Source: Azorinus chamasolen (Eukaryota > Mollusca > Bivalvia > Cardiida > Solecurtidae). From it: a stretch of 64,000 nucleotides of DNA. Made by a program: the position numbers and the translations under genes. The notes below the pieces were generated by a model. That model saw only the letters and a list, made by a program, of their open reading frames with translations, was not told the origin of the DNA and did no database searches. Positions 42,361-54,500 of this stretch are shown piece after piece (position 1 is the stretch's first letter; every line of letters begins with the position of its first letter). The DNA lies in NCBI GenBank assembly GCA_963576725.1, contig OY755241.1:868001-932000 (forward strand), given 5' to 3'.

Positions 42361-42587
42361 TAAATGAATTTAACAGTTTGAAACTAATATACCGAAACAT
42401 CCTGTATGCATACTTATAATTATGCCATTATAAAAAAAAAATCAGCTAATGTATTATATATACATGTATTCATTATTTCTAACAGGAATATTCAGCAAGT
42501 GAAGGGTTACATTAATTTGGTACTTATTAAAATTGTTTAGATCAAAATTGGGCATCTTACTTTCCCTCAAACTCTTTTTCACACATT

Positions 42588-42660
42588 TGCAAAAAGAGCA
42601 GGCCCAGATCAGACAGCTCCTATCTATAGGAGCCATTTGATCAGAGTCTACTCTGTTTGC
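42588..42660. repeat. Hairpin repeat, copy 4
   Basis: TGCAAAAAGAGCAGGCCCAGA..TCAGAGTCTACTCTGTTTGC with an inner AGCTCCTATCTATAGGAGCC palindrome. Confidence 0.85.
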
Positions 42661-42713
42661 TTATTGAATTGGAAAACCTCATAGAGACACCTTTTTACAT
42701 AATTATAAGTTAA

Positions 42714-42772
42714 TAAGACCCAGATGAGATAGCTCCTGTAGAAGTTGCCCCATCAGGGTCTGCTCTATTTGC
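42714..42772. repeat. Hairpin repeat, copy 5 (left arm shortened)
   Basis: AAGACCCAGATGAGATAGCTCC..CATCAGGGTCTGCTCTATTTGC; the left outer arm is missing. Confidence 0.7.
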
Positions 42773-42957
42773 CTCTATGAATATTGTGTACTGTACTGTA
42801 GATCCGATTCTATGCATCAGTTAATTGCCAAAACAATCAGTTTTTAATATGGTCTATTTAAATTTTAACCTGTTGTCTCATAGGCTATTTTCAGATCCAA
42901 CCTCTTTGAATATATTCCTTAACCCTTTCCCTCATATAAACGTGTTTTCACGTACTT

Positions 42958-43025
42958 GCCAACAGAGTAGACCCAGATCAGACGGCTCCTAGAGGAGCCG
43001 TCTTATCAGGGTCTGCTCTGTTTGC
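42958..43025. repeat. Hairpin repeat, copy 6
   Basis: GCCAACAGAGTAGACCCAGA and TCAGGGTCTGCTCTGTTTGC arms around GACGGCTCCT-AG-AGGAGCCGTC. Preceded by AACCCTTTCCCTCATATAAA. Confidence 0.9.
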
Positions 43026-43169
43026 TAATGGAATTTGATAGATCTGATTATTTGCTTTATAAAATGTCTACAATGTTTCACTTTCCACATTTTTGTATAA
43101 CTGTTATGTCCATGAATATTCATTACGTATTTAAATGTTGAGTTAACAAAGAACAGGGAAAGGGTTGAT

Positions 43170-43463
43170 AGCAAATGCTGTTTTTATCACAATGATTTCA
43201 ATAATTGATTTTTACGGAGACGCGTAAAAATTCACTTATTGAAACCATTGTGATAATAGCAAATGCTCTATTTATCACAATGGTTTCGATAAGTGGTTTC
43301 AATAAGTGATTTTTATGGAGACGCATAAAAATCACTTATTGAAACCATTGTGATAATAGCATTTAATGCTCTATTTATCACAATGATTTCAATAAGTGAT
43401 ATTAACGATGACGCGTAAAAATCACTTAATAATAGCAAATGCTCTATGTATCACAATGGTTTG
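43170..43463. repeat. Cluster of three long hairpins
   Basis: The arm TTTATCACAATGRTTTCAATAAGTGAT is followed by a short GGAGACGCRTAAAAATC loop and then its own complement, three times in succession (about 43183-43258, 43270-43357, 43374-43435), separated by AATAGCAAATGCTCTA. The third right arm is truncated. Related single arms occur near 55645 and 63150. Confidence 0.88.
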
Positions 43464-43903
43464 AGAACAACAAAATTCCAAAATTTTCTGTTTCTCTATT
43501 TAATGCTCCTTTTGTTATATTTATTCAAAGAGGTCGGATCTAATTATAGCATATGAGAGAATGGTGTAAAGTGCATTTAGATCAATGTGAATCATTTTGA
43601 GGCTAAAATGGTTATTTGACAGCGTGATGCCTGATTATCCCCTGCGACAACTCAGTAGGCACAACACTGTCAAAATGTATGTCTGAAATGCCTGAGCAAC
43701 CATATAGTGAGTGAGTGAGTGAGTTGGGTTTTACGGCACCGCGACACTAAGTAGGTCATATAGCGCCAATGACGAAAATTATAATGAAACGATGAAAATC
43801 AATAAAAAATCTCGATCAACGAGTATGTAAAGCATTAAAATATACGAAGATGAAAATGTAAAAAGGAATACGGAAATAAAATGATAGAACTGGTTAAAGA
43901 GAT

Positions 43904-46900
43904 TTATATTTTAGAATAAAGACCAGTCTCTTTCAAAAACGAAATTATATTCTCGTACGGAACTGTATTAAATAACTGTTGCATAGAATCAACAGAAAAG
44001 TATTTATGTCTTATTATAGAAAGGTCAATACATTTAATCAAAAAATGTTTTACTGTGTATGGCTCTTGACGGAAGACACATTCTGGCTGAATTTCGCGCT
44101 TTAGTAAATAGGAATGAGTAATATGAGAGTGTCCAATGCGACAGCGAGCTAGGACCACCTCATCTCTTCGAACAGCTCTATAATTTAACAGAGAATCACC
44201 AATGGTTGGCTTGATGGCATGAATGGAAAAGTAGTAAAGTCAAGCAGGCAAAGCCACATGCAAGACGCAACCACCACCAAAACACCGATAGACAGCATGA
44301 CACACACACACAACCACACACCCAAACGCACACGCACACACACGAAATGAACACAGAAAACACCAAAAGACACACAAGAACCAGGGACAAACGTTCCACA
44401 ACATGAACAAACCACAAGCACAAAGACGCAATGCAAACAAAAGGAAGGGTGACAAAGAGAGTACCGCCTTGGCACGGTCAGCAGCAAAAACACAACTGGG
44501 GGTTTAAACCGGTTTACGGACGTCCTAACCTCACACTTCTCTCAAAGTCACCCTAGCTTTACAAATATTGTAAATAAAGGTATCCCCGCTGGACTTACCC
44601 ACAACATAGACGACGGTGAACACAGGACAACATGTAAAACATAGCATAATAACTGTGACAATCCGTCAAATATGTACTCAATGACTTTGCTGAAGTCAGA
44701 GCACCTGCAGGTAAGCCGTTAAGGGCACGACAGGGAAAAAATAATACATGAGTCTGGTAAGCTCCTCCTGTATCCAAGTTTAAGAGTATACCATCATAGA
44801 GTACTACCCTCGGCCTGTCATCGCGCAAGCAAAGAGGGAAGCGTAGCTACCGACTGTAAAAGGGTCGATAACCAAACATGCAGTGTGTTGCAATATAATA
44901 GGATCATAACCTTTCTTTTTAAATTTTTTAATGCGTTTTATAAACAAATCATGAAAATGGATATGACCCCGAATTTTCCTAAGTTTGTAGATAACATCCC
45001 CATAAAATTCTGGTTGAGAAATGCCTTGTCGCAGTAACGTCCGTAGATTGCAATTATATTTACTAATGAGAGGTAAATTTCGATAATAAAATTTAGAAAA
45101 GGTTTTCCGAAGTTTATGATATCTGTAACCTTGCTTAAGAAGTTTATCAGTTATAACTAAATTACGTCTGTTAAAATCTTCAAGCAAAGAACAGGCTGAA
45201 GTTTATTGTTAACATTGCTGTCCCAAGAAACCTGCCATTTGGAACATGTATGCTGTTTAATCAATGGTTTAAAATCAGTATATGGTATTTTGAAAACTGC
45301 CTCATTCAGATTCAGGGATGACTTGGCCGTTTTATCTGCCTCTTCATTTCCCCGAATTCCAACATGACTAGGTAGCCAACAGAAAGCAATATTGTTTGAC
45401 AGAGATAATTTATGGTGTTTAAGAAGAATTTGCTGAACTAATGGATTATTCATATTTCTGTTGTTCAACGCTTGAAGAACAGAGCGAGTCTGAAAAAATT
45501 ATGTATTTGTTCATATTGTGCACCGATATGAATCGAAGGGCAAGGTCAATTGCTTGGACTTCAGCTGTAAATATGGAACATTTGTCGGGTAGTCTTACTT
45601 TAGAGGTATGAAATTTACTGACAGATGCACAACCGACTTTATTTTCATCTTTAGAACCATCAGTGTATATGGGAATATGGTCAGGATACTGTGATTTAAG
45701 TTCTTCAAATTCGGATTGAAATTCTAGTGCATTTGTAGAAGACTTTTTTTTTGAAGCCAGGTGTAAGAAAACATTAGGTTGTTTGATAGTCCATGGCGCA
45801 ATGTTTGAAACTTTATGTTGCCTAACAGAGTCCATTCTCAGACCCGCCTCGTCAATTGCCGATCTAAGACGGAGACCGATAGGCTTAATAGCATTAGGTT
45901 TCCTTTCATAAAGCATTTCATATTTGGGTTCAAAAATTATTTCATTAGCAGGATTGGTAGGATTTGCCTTCACTTTAGTGACATAATTAAGAGCTAGTTG
46001 CTCTCTTCGAATGTATAAAGATGGTTCATTTGCTTCTACTAAAAGACTTTCGATTGGTGAGGTTTTAAAAGCACCAAGGGAAAGCCGAAGTCCTTGATGG
46101 TGAATTGGGTCAAGAATCTTCAGGTAAGACTTTCTAGCTGATCCATATACAATGCTTCCATAGTCCAGTTTAGAGCGAATTAATGATCGGTAAAGGCGCA
46201 GCAGCACTTTCCGATCAGCTCCCCAGTCAGTGTGAGCTAAAACTCGAAGAAGATTAAGAGATTTAAGACATTTTGTTTTCAAATGCTTAATATGAGGTAT
46301 AAATGTTAACTTTTTGTCAAATATAAGTCCTAAAAATTTGGCTTGATCAACTACAGGGATTTGAATATTATTAAGCTTTAAATCGGGGTCTTGGTGACAA
46401 TTTCGTAACTGACAAAAATGAACACATTGCGTTTTTGACGTTGAAAATTTAAAGCCATTCTCATTATTCCATGTTTCAAGTTTGTTGAGACATTGTTGAA
46501 GTTGTCTTTCAATAGTATGCATATTTTTGGAGCGATAACATATTAAAAAATCATCTACATACAAAGAACAGTCAACACCTGAATTTAAACATTTGACAAT
46601 ATTATTAATTTTTAAACCAAATAAAGTTACTGATAAAATGCTTCCTTGAGGGACGCCCTCCTCCTGCTGTTGCGTGTCGGAGAGTGTCGACCCAACTCGC
46701 ACTTTAAAATTTCTGTCAGAAAGGAAATCTGCAATAAAATTAGGTAGTCTACCTTTCAGACCTGGATCTTTCAGGTCTTTCATAATTCCATACTTCCATG
46801 TTGTATCGTAGGCTTTCTCCATATCAAAAAATACTGCAACAAGATGTTCTTTTTTAATAAAAGCATCACGAATAAATGATTCTAAACGGACAAGATGATC

Positions 46901-48548
46901 GTTGGTACTGCGTTGATTTCTAAAACCACTTTGAAAGTTAGTTATAAGATTGTTGGATTCTAGAAACCAAACAAGACGTGCATTAATCATTCTTTCAAGT
47001 GTCTTGCAGACACAACTAGTAAGAGCGATAATTAGTAGGATTAGATGCATCCTTACCTGGCTTTGCAACAGGGACAACAATGGCCTCCTTCCATGAAGGT
47101 GGAAGGACACCAGAATCCCAGATATGGTTAAAAATTGATAAAAGTGCTTGCAAAGATACATCGGGTAAATGTTTTAAAAGCTGATAATGTATGTCGTCTG
47201 GTCCTGTAGCAGTATCAGTTGACTTGCTCAAAGAATCCCTGAGCTCTAATAAAGAGAACGGTTTGTTATAATTTTCATCATTATTTGATTTGAAATTTAG
47301 TTTCGATCTTTCTTCTTTTCTTTTAAATGATTGGAATGTTTCAGAATAGTGAGTTGACGATGAATTTTTAGAAAATGTTTCAGCCAAAGTGTTAGCAATA
47401 TCTTTTTTATCAGTTACTGTATCAGTATTCTGCTTCAGATGAGAAACTGTTGAAGATTTATTTTTGCCGCTAATTTTCCTTACCATTTCCCAAACCTTTT
47501 TAACTGATGTACGAGAATTAAGTTTTGATACATATGATTGCCAGGACTTCTTTTTTGTTTGTCTTATTGTACGACGTGCTTTTGCTCTAAATATTTTAAC
47601 ACTCTCTAGATTTTCACGAGTGGGACGGACGTTAAATTTTCGAATTGCTGCCCTTCGTTCTTTAACAGCATTTTTACAATCATCATTAAACCATGGCCTT
47701 GCGCGTTTAAAATTAGTCGAGGTCTTAGGTATACATTCTTCTGCTATTTGTATTAAAGCAGAAGAAAATTCTGCAATCGGATCTTCAGTACTTTCAAACA
47801 GTTCTGTTATAAGTTTTGAGTGGCATTTAAAATTAAACATTTCCCAATTGGCTTTCGAAAATTTCCAATGAGGAACAGATTCAGATGTAAAAGCTGATGT
47901 ATTAGTTAAGATTAAAGGGAAATGATCACTACCACATAGATCATCATGAACCTTAAAAGTATAGTCAAGAAATATCGATGGACTGCTCATTGCAAGATCA
48001 AGAGAAGAATAATGTCCAGTAGCAGGGTGTAGATAAGTGGAAGATTTATCATTGTGTAAGCATATATCATTTTTAGTTATAAAATCTTCTATAATTTTTC
48101 CTCTGTTATTGAGATCGGAACAACCCCACAAAGGATTATGCCCATTTAAGTCACCGAGAAGAATAAATGGTTCTGGTAACTGACAAATTAAGTTTTCCAA
48201 TTCTAATATATCAACAACATCATTTGGGGGGAGATAAATTGAACATATAGTAATAGCTTTGTGAAGAGTTACACGAACAGCAACTGCCTGCAGCGCTGAA
48301 ATTAGAGTAACAGAGCTATGAGGTAATTTATTATTAATTGCCAAAGAACATCCTCCTGAGGCCCTGCCCAAATTATTATTAATAAAATTATAAAGAGCGT
48401 AACCGTTTAAGCTAATATTATCAGATGTTTTAAGATATGTTTCTTGAAGGCTAAGAACTGCTGGTTTATAAGAAGATAAAAGCAAAAGAATTTCATTATA
48501 ATTTACCTTAAGACCTCGACAGTTCCACTGAATAAGTTTGCTATCCAT
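43904..48548 (-). pseudogene. LINE B ORF2 (endonuclease, RT, RNase H), frameshifted
   Basis: From IQWNCRGLKVNYNEI (48548) through LQETYL, LLGDLNGHNPLWG and SDHFPLIL to NYR, where an ~8-base deletion near 47030 shifts the frame. RT resumes (SCVCKTLERMINARL, FFDMEKAYDTTW, EEGVPQGSILS, CSLYVDDFLICYRS). RNase H: YTDGSKDENKVGCASVS and FTAEVQAIDLAL; then a 2-base loss after SDSL near 45488 shifts again; GNEEADKTAKSSL follows. The C-terminus is cut by the 973-bp insert, then resumes with VVLARCRIGHSH and ends ETGLYSKI at 43904. The catalytic YVDD is intact. Confidence 0.88.
44224..45196 (-). mobile_element. 973-bp retroelement 3' fragment inserted in LINE B
   Basis: Comparison with 30070-30085 shows the uninterrupted LINE (GGCATGAAGTTTATTG), so this block is an insertion flanked by TGAA. 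On the minus strand it encodes 127 residues (44804-45187: NLVITDKLLKQGYRYHKLRK, GISQPEFYGDVIYKLRKI, QHTACLVIDPFTVGSYASLF), then a long G/T-rich 3' UTR. I recall this segment as recurrent in mollusc repeats, downstream of a reverse transcriptase, but cannot name the element. The plus strand has almost no T over 44260-44420. Confidence 0.6.
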
Positions 48549-48586
48549 ATTTCAAACATATACAAAGATATAACATTTAATTATAT

Positions 48587-49867
48587 CTAAGTATTTGGAG
48601 GAAGTATGGGGGAGCGAGATCTGGCCCGACCTTCCTTGTCAGACAGACTGCTTTCATCACAGTCCATCCGATCAGGGTCAGCCAAACCAGACTTCCTCCC
48701 AGGCCCTTTCTCTTTGTTGCGGCCGGCAGATTTGCCGGGCCGACCAACAGGCTGCGAGGCAGAATCTTTCTGCCCTTTCTGGGTTTTCTTTTTAGACGCG
48801 GGTTTCCCCTGCGTCTCCGTACTTCCAGTACAACCAGTAGTAGTAGTAGTACTACCGGTACAACCAGTAATAGTAGTAGAAGTACTACCACTAGCAGTAG
48901 GTATACCAGATACCGGCACATTAGATGCACCAGTACTGGGTGTTATAACAATTGACTCAGGAGTCTGGGTAGACGAATCAACAGTTTGCGTTTGAGCGTC
49001 TTTCATTTCAACAGATGCTGATTTCGATTTAATAACAGATGCATACGTTTGCTGTGGGATGTTTTCGACCAGTTTTCTTGCTTCTGGGTATGAAATATTG
49101 TTGGTGAATTTAATACGTGTAATTTCTTTCTCTTTTTTCCAAACAGGACATTGGTTAGATTTTGCTGGATGAGGGCCATTGCAGTTTGCACATTTTGTAG
49201 GATTCTTGCAATTTTCTTCATGGTGGTTGCCTACTTGTGCACAGTTGACACATACATTATTGTTTCTGCAATTGTTCTCATGGTGTCCGAATTTCTGACA
49301 TTCAAAACAGCGCAGAGGATTTGGAATATAAGGGGTTACAGGAATTATTTTATAAAAGATTTTCAAATTAGTTGGTCGTGTTGGTTTATTGAAAGTAAGA
49401 ATTAAAGTGTTTGTTTTCACAAAAGAGCCATTTTTCCTAATTTCAACTCGTCGAACATTTGAAACACCCTGTGCTGAAAGATTTTCTTGAATTTCATCTT
49501 CGGAACAGCAGTACAATCTCCTGTCCCGAATCACACCCTTTGAAGAGTTCAATGATCTATGAGGATAGACTTTGACTTTTAAACCACAAATCATTTCCAA
49601 TTTTTGTAAATTTAAAGATTGTTTTTTCCGAATTATCTGAACCAGAAGCTTGCCGTCTCGTAGTTTTTTAACTTCTTGAGTATTGCCAATTGCCCCGAAA
49701 AGTGACTTTTCAATGACAAAAGGCGATACATTTGAAAAGTTGGTTTCTTCCTTAGATTCAATGATCAGATAGGCATCAAAAGTATTTGCTGATTCGTCAT
49801 CAGATCCTGAGTCAGGTTCCGGCCGGAGCCGCTTTTTTTGTAGTGAGTTTGCCATGATTGTGATCAC
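48587..49867 (-). CDS. LINE B ORF1: Gag-like RNA-binding protein
   Basis: 426 residues, intact. RRM-like region (AYLIIESKEETNFSNVSPFV to LILTFNKPTRP), then three zinc knuckles CFECQKFGHHENNC, CVNCAQVGNHHEENC and CANCNGPHPAKSNQC, then a T/S/G-rich low-complexity stretch (a run of GSTTTTTG-like units) and a basic C-terminus with RARSRSPILPPNT. It ends 38 bases before ORF2. Alternative frames across the low-complexity stretch are shadows. Confidence 0.9.
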   Translation of the reverse strand: MITIMANSLQKKRLRPEPDSGSDDESANTFDAYLIIESKEETNFSNVSPFVIEKSLFGAIGNTQEVKKLRDGKLLVQIIRKKQSLNLQKLEMICGLKVKVYPHRSLNSSKGVIRDRRLYCCSEDEIQENLSAQGVSNVRRVEIRKNGSFVKTNTLILTFNKPTRPTNLKIFYKIIPVTPYIPNPLRCFECQKFGHHENNCRNNNVCVNCAQVGNHHEENCKNPTKCANCNGPHPAKSNQCPVWKKEKEITRIKFTNNISYPEARKLVENIPQQTYASVIKSKSASVEMKDAQTQTVDSSTQTPESIVITPSTGASNVPVSGIPTASGSTSTTITGCTGSTTTTTGCTGSTETQGKPASKKKTQKGQKDSASQPVGRPGKSAGRNKEKGPGRKSGLADPDRMDCDESSLSDKEGRARSRSPILPPNT

Positions 49868-50429
49868 GACGATTCACCGTCTGTGCTTCTCACCCACCTC
49901 GGAGCCCAACAAGGGGACGCTTATACGGAGCGGTATTCCAACTCCAAGCGCCAAGAATACACAGACAGTATACTCGAACCCAGTAAATGGATAAGATTGA
50001 CCCGTCTGGCCACCGCGCTAGGTATATAAAGATAATAGAAAGAATAAAAGATTGACACACGGTTTGAACCAGACAACTGATTCGATGAAAAGAAAAAGAC
50101 AGAAGAACTGAGACCTAGAACTGGCATGACCAGCCGATTGATTACACCGGATCAATGCAACCACCAGACTACACCGAGTTAGAGGCCAAAGTGGAGTATT
50201 GCAGTCCAGAAACTTATCACATGTTTCCAGAACCACTCAGCCACCAGGATCCCCCTTCCCTGCTTACGGGACGCCACCCACGGCAAACAGGTGGTCCTTC
50301 CTCTTAGTTCTTGCCAAGGGGGATGATTCATGCTGCAAACACGAACATCCCCGATGACAATTAAGCCCCCCAACCACGACAACCATATAGTATCAGATAC
50401 ACTTCTATTTCATTCTTTTTCTGTTACAG

Positions 50430-51510
50430 GAGTGGAGAAGCATGCAACCACATAGGAGCACTGTTGTATGCTCTTGTAGACATCAATGCCAAGAAGAAGG
50501 ATGGGACATTGGCATCAACATCGCAGAAGTGTGTGTGGGATCAGTTCAACAATCCGAGGAAAAGGAAGTTGACCCCAAAGAAATCAAGTGAATTGTCATT
50601 TAAGAAGGAAAAACAGAACTCTGACATAGCAAAATCAGCAAAGCAACTGTTTAAAGTTACTGTCAATAAGGAAAGGTTCAGGAGCCAGTTGGCAAAGTGT
50701 AATCCAAATGCAGGCTGGCTTCTGAACTTTGTAAAAACACGGACTGATGAAAAAGTGCCTCAGTTGTTGAATGTTGAATTTAATTACAGTGACTATGTCT
50801 GTTTGAATAGTGAATTAGTTGTTTCAAGGATGGATTCATTAGTAAATGGCATGAAGTTTTCTGACAAGGAATGTGAGCGATTGGAAAAGCTGACAAGAGG
50901 CCAAAATAAGAATATAGTTTGGGGAGATGAACGGCACTCACGTTTGACAGCTTCAAACTTTGGGGAAGTTATGAACATAAAGGAACAGACACCCCCTGAA
51001 GGAATAGTCAAAAGGATTATGTACCCCAATGTGAGAAATAAGTATACAGTTTGGGGTCAGAGGCATGAAGCAGCAGCTCGTATGAAATACCAACTGGTAA
51101 TGAGGAAGAAGTACAGTGACATAACTGTGCAGCAGACTGGACTGTTTGTTGGGAAAGAACAGCCATATCTTGGTGCCAGTCCAGACGGTATTGTCTCCTA
51201 TACTGACAATGACATAAATGAACGTGGTGTGCTAGAAATCAAATGTCCTGCATCAGATAAGTGGAATCAGATAAGTGGAGCCATATCTTGGTGCCAGTCC
51301 AGACGGTATTGTCTCCTATACTGACAATGACATAAATGAACGTGGTGTGCTAGAAATCAAATGTCCTGCATCAGATAAGTGGAAAACTCTTAGTCCAGAG
51401 GAGTGTGCAAAAGATCCAGACTTCTACATGGCAATAAATCCAGACACAGGATTATGTGCATTAAAGCGTAGCCACAAGTACTACTATCAGGTGCAGGGAC
51501 AGATGGCCCT
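50430..51510 (+). pseudogene. SAP-SWIM-YqaJ gene, exon 2 (SWIM end and YqaJ nuclease)
   Basis: Starts after the acceptor TGTTACAG and completes the SWIM zinc motif: CDCAAG from exon 1 joins SGEACNHIGALLYALVD. The YqaJ/lambda-exonuclease-like fold follows: RHSRLTASNFGEVMN, WGQRHEAAARMKYQ, YLGASPDGIVSY (catalytic D) and LEIKCPASDKW (catalytic E-x-K). A 118-bp tandem duplication (51161-51278 repeated from 51279) repeats the GASPDGIV..KCPAS segment and shifts the frame. It continues DPDFYMAINPDTGLCALKRS and YYYQVQGQMAL, then is cut by LINE C. The nuclease probably processes transposon or target ends. Confidence 0.85.
51161..51396 (+). repeat. 118-bp tandem duplication in the YqaJ exon
   Basis: AGCCATATCTTGGTGCCAGT begins at 51161 and again at 51279; the copies are identical through GATAAGTGGA. 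The length is not a multiple of three, so it frameshifts the nuclease at its active site. Absence of differences points to a recent event. Confidence 0.92.
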
Positions 51511-51522
51511 AACAGGCTTGAA

Positions 51523-54500
51523 TGAATGAATGAATGAATGGTGTTTTACGGCCCATCGACACTGATGGTCATATAGAGCCGAATAAATAATGTAAATAAA
51601 ACTATATGATGAAATCAAATAAAGACAATCTCACTAGATTATGTAAATGTCAGTCCCGATCAACAGGATTGTAAATAAAATAAGGACAAAACATAATCGA
51701 CATTCTAAAAATATACCTTTTAAATTTTAGAATATATATTAATGGCTTTTAAAAAATCAAATATTTTTGGTATTTCTACCAGCTCAAACAGTTCCCTCAG
51801 GGAATCTGCTTGAAAGAACCTATCTCTGATTAAGATTAAATCAGGACATTCAATGAGAATGTGCTGAATTGTATAAGGCTCAAAACAAAATAAACATTCA
51901 GGTTGAACTTCACCTTTCAGTAAAAAAGAATGAGTTAAAAAAGAATGTCCAATTCTTATTCTGGCCAATACGACCTCATCACGCCGAATTGGCAAGTATG
52001 AACAAAAATGTTCACCTAAAATAGGTTTAACAGCATGGAGCTTGTTATGAATTTCCTCATTCCAAGACTCCTGCCATTTATATAGAATATGTCTAGTAAT
52101 TTGTGGTTTGAAATCCGAATACGGTAATCTCATATCAGATTCAGGCGATTCAAGCGCAGACTTCGCTGCAAGGTCCGCCCTCTCGTTGCCCTGTATTCCA
52201 CAATGACTAGGTATCCAACAAAATATTACATCTTTTGAATTAGAAATTTCATGGTATTTTAAAACAAGTTTTTTAATAAGAACATTTTTTGTAGAACATT
52301 TATTCAGTGATTGTAAAACAGAAAGAGAATCCGAAAAGATTATATGTTTACTATATGATTTTCCAGCAATATAATCAAGAGCTAAATCAATAGCTTTGAT
52401 CTCTGCTGAAAAAATGGAGGCATTATCAGGAAGCCGAAATTTTGTCTCTGTGTCATCAGCCACAAAGGCAGCTGCGACTCTCTCATCATCTTTTGAACCA
52501 TCAGTATAAACTTGTTCATAATCTTCAAATCTTGAAATTATTTCATTTAAAAAAGAACTGAATTCAAGCGAGCTTGTTTCAGACTTTTTATGCCGTGTTA
52601 GTTCAAAGATAACTTTTGGTGGTTTAATAGTCCAAGGTGGTATAGATTCAACTTTAGCCTTTTCAACTAAAGACAAATCTATATCACTATTTTGAAAACT
52701 GTTTTTCATACGTATTCCGAAAGGTGGAATTACCTTTTCCTTAGATTCAAATAAACGTTGATATTTAGGTCTAAAAACATTTTTATGAGCGGGATTTGAT
52801 GGGTTTGAAGCTAATTTAGAGGTATACTGCATGGATAGTTTTTCACGACGAGAGTAAAGTGATGGCTCATTCGCCTCAACATATAAACTTTTAGCAGGGG
52901 ATGTCCTAAAGGCACCCAATGCTAAACGTAAACCTTGGTGATGAATTGGATCAAGCATCTGCAAGTATGATTTCCTTGCAGAGCCATATACAACACTACC
53001 ATAATCCAGTTTGGACCTCACTAAACTTCTATACAATTTGAGCATTACATTGCGATCTGCACCCCATTCGGTATGTGCAAGAACGCGAAGCAATTTCAGA
53101 GTTTTCTGGCATTTAGCCTTTAAATATTTAATATGAGGTATAAAGGAAAGTTTTTTGTCAAAGATGACACCGAGAAATTTCGCCTGGTCTACAACAGGAA
53201 TGGGATCACCATTCAAGTGCAACTCAGGATCATTGTGGAATTTTCTCAGTTGACAGAAATGTACACAATTTGTTTTAGATTTTGAAAATCTAAAGCCGTT
53301 TTCAGTAGCCCATTTTTGAGCTTTATCAATGGACTGTTGAAGTTGACGTTCAACAGTACGCATGTGTTTAGAACGGTAACAAATTAAAAAGGCATCAACA
53401 TACAATGAACAGTCAGTGTCACTAGTAATAGATTGAACAATATTATTAATTTTAACATTAAATAGAGTGACCGACAAAATACTTCCTTGTGGAACACCCA
53501 TTTCCTGTTTTTGCATACCAGAAAGAGTAGTTCCAACACGGACTTGAAATTCCCTATCATTTAAAAAGTTTTCAATAAAAACTGGAAGTCGACCTTTAAG
53601 TCCAGATTCATGAAGGTCTTTCATTATGCCATACTTCCAAGTTGTATCGTAAGCTTTCTCAAGATCAAAGAAGACAGCAACTAAGTGCTCCTTCTTGATG
53701 AAAGCTTCACGAATAAATGTTTCCAACCTAACTAAATGATCATTTGTACTTCTTTGGCTCCTGAATCCACTTTGATACTCCGTAATGAGGTTGTTGGATT
53801 CAAGATACCAAACAAGTCTTGCGTTAATCATGCGCTCTAAAGTTTTACATACGCAGCTCGTCAAGGCTATAGGACGATAATTATTTGGATCTGTATTATC
53901 TTTCCCTGGTTTTGGAACAGGAATAACTGTTGCCTGTTTCCAAAACTTGGGCAATTTACCACTTGACCATATATGGTTAAAAATATCTAAAAGAACATGC
54001 ATACAAATTGAGGGCAAGTGTTTAAGAAATTGATAATGAATGTCATCAGGTCCAACAGCTGTATCGTGCGATTTATTAAGAGAATCGAACAATTCTCTCT
54101 CAGTAAAAGGTAAATTGTAGCTTTCAGTGTTGTGAGACGTAAAATTAAGTTTTTCCTTTTCCTTATTCTTTTTTATATGTCTAAATTCAGGAGTAGACTT
54201 AGCTGATGAAGAGTTTTCAGCAAAAGCATCAGCTAAGGAATTGGCTATATCTTTTACATCTGTTATTTTTTTATTATCTGCATTTAAATGTCCAAAAGAG
54301 GATTTACCTTTACCACTTATTTTACGAACCATATCCCATACCTTCTTTACTGATGAACGACAATTTAATTTAGAAACATATTTCTTCCAAGACTGTGATT
54401 TAACAGTCTTGATAGTACGAGCTTTAGCCCTAAATACTCTAAAATGATTTAAATTTTCCTGAGTAGGACTGAATTTAAATTTTCTAAGAGCTGCTTTACG

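Larger units (their letters stand above)
43708..50379 (-). mobile_element. LINE B: full-length Nimb-like LINE (TCAC-tail family)
   Basis: An 11-bp target duplication CAACCATATAG flanks it (43697-43707 and 50380-50390), which fixes both ends: 6672 bp, or ~5.7 kb without a 973-bp insert. The 3' tail (TCAC)n is on the left. ORF1 is intact; ORF2 carries two frameshifts and the insert. It shares its organisation and 5' UTR words with LINE D but belongs to a distinct family with a different tail. Confidence 0.93.
41248..50429 (+). other. Intron of the YqaJ gene, filled with repeats
   Basis: From GTAAGC at 41248 to TTCTTTTTCTGTTACAG at 50429. Contents: AT-rich sequence with six copies of a ~70-bp hairpin repeat (41603-43025), a block of long inverted repeats (43170-43463) and LINE B (43708-50379). 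It carries no gene of its own outside LINE B. Removing LINE B leaves a ~2.5-kb intron. Confidence 0.7.

Noticed and set aside
44185..44493. Cysteine-rich minus-strand ORFs (MCLWFVHVVERLSLVLVCLL)
   Set aside because: Produced by the G/T-rich 3' UTR of the inserted fragment; overlapping in three frames, no domain.
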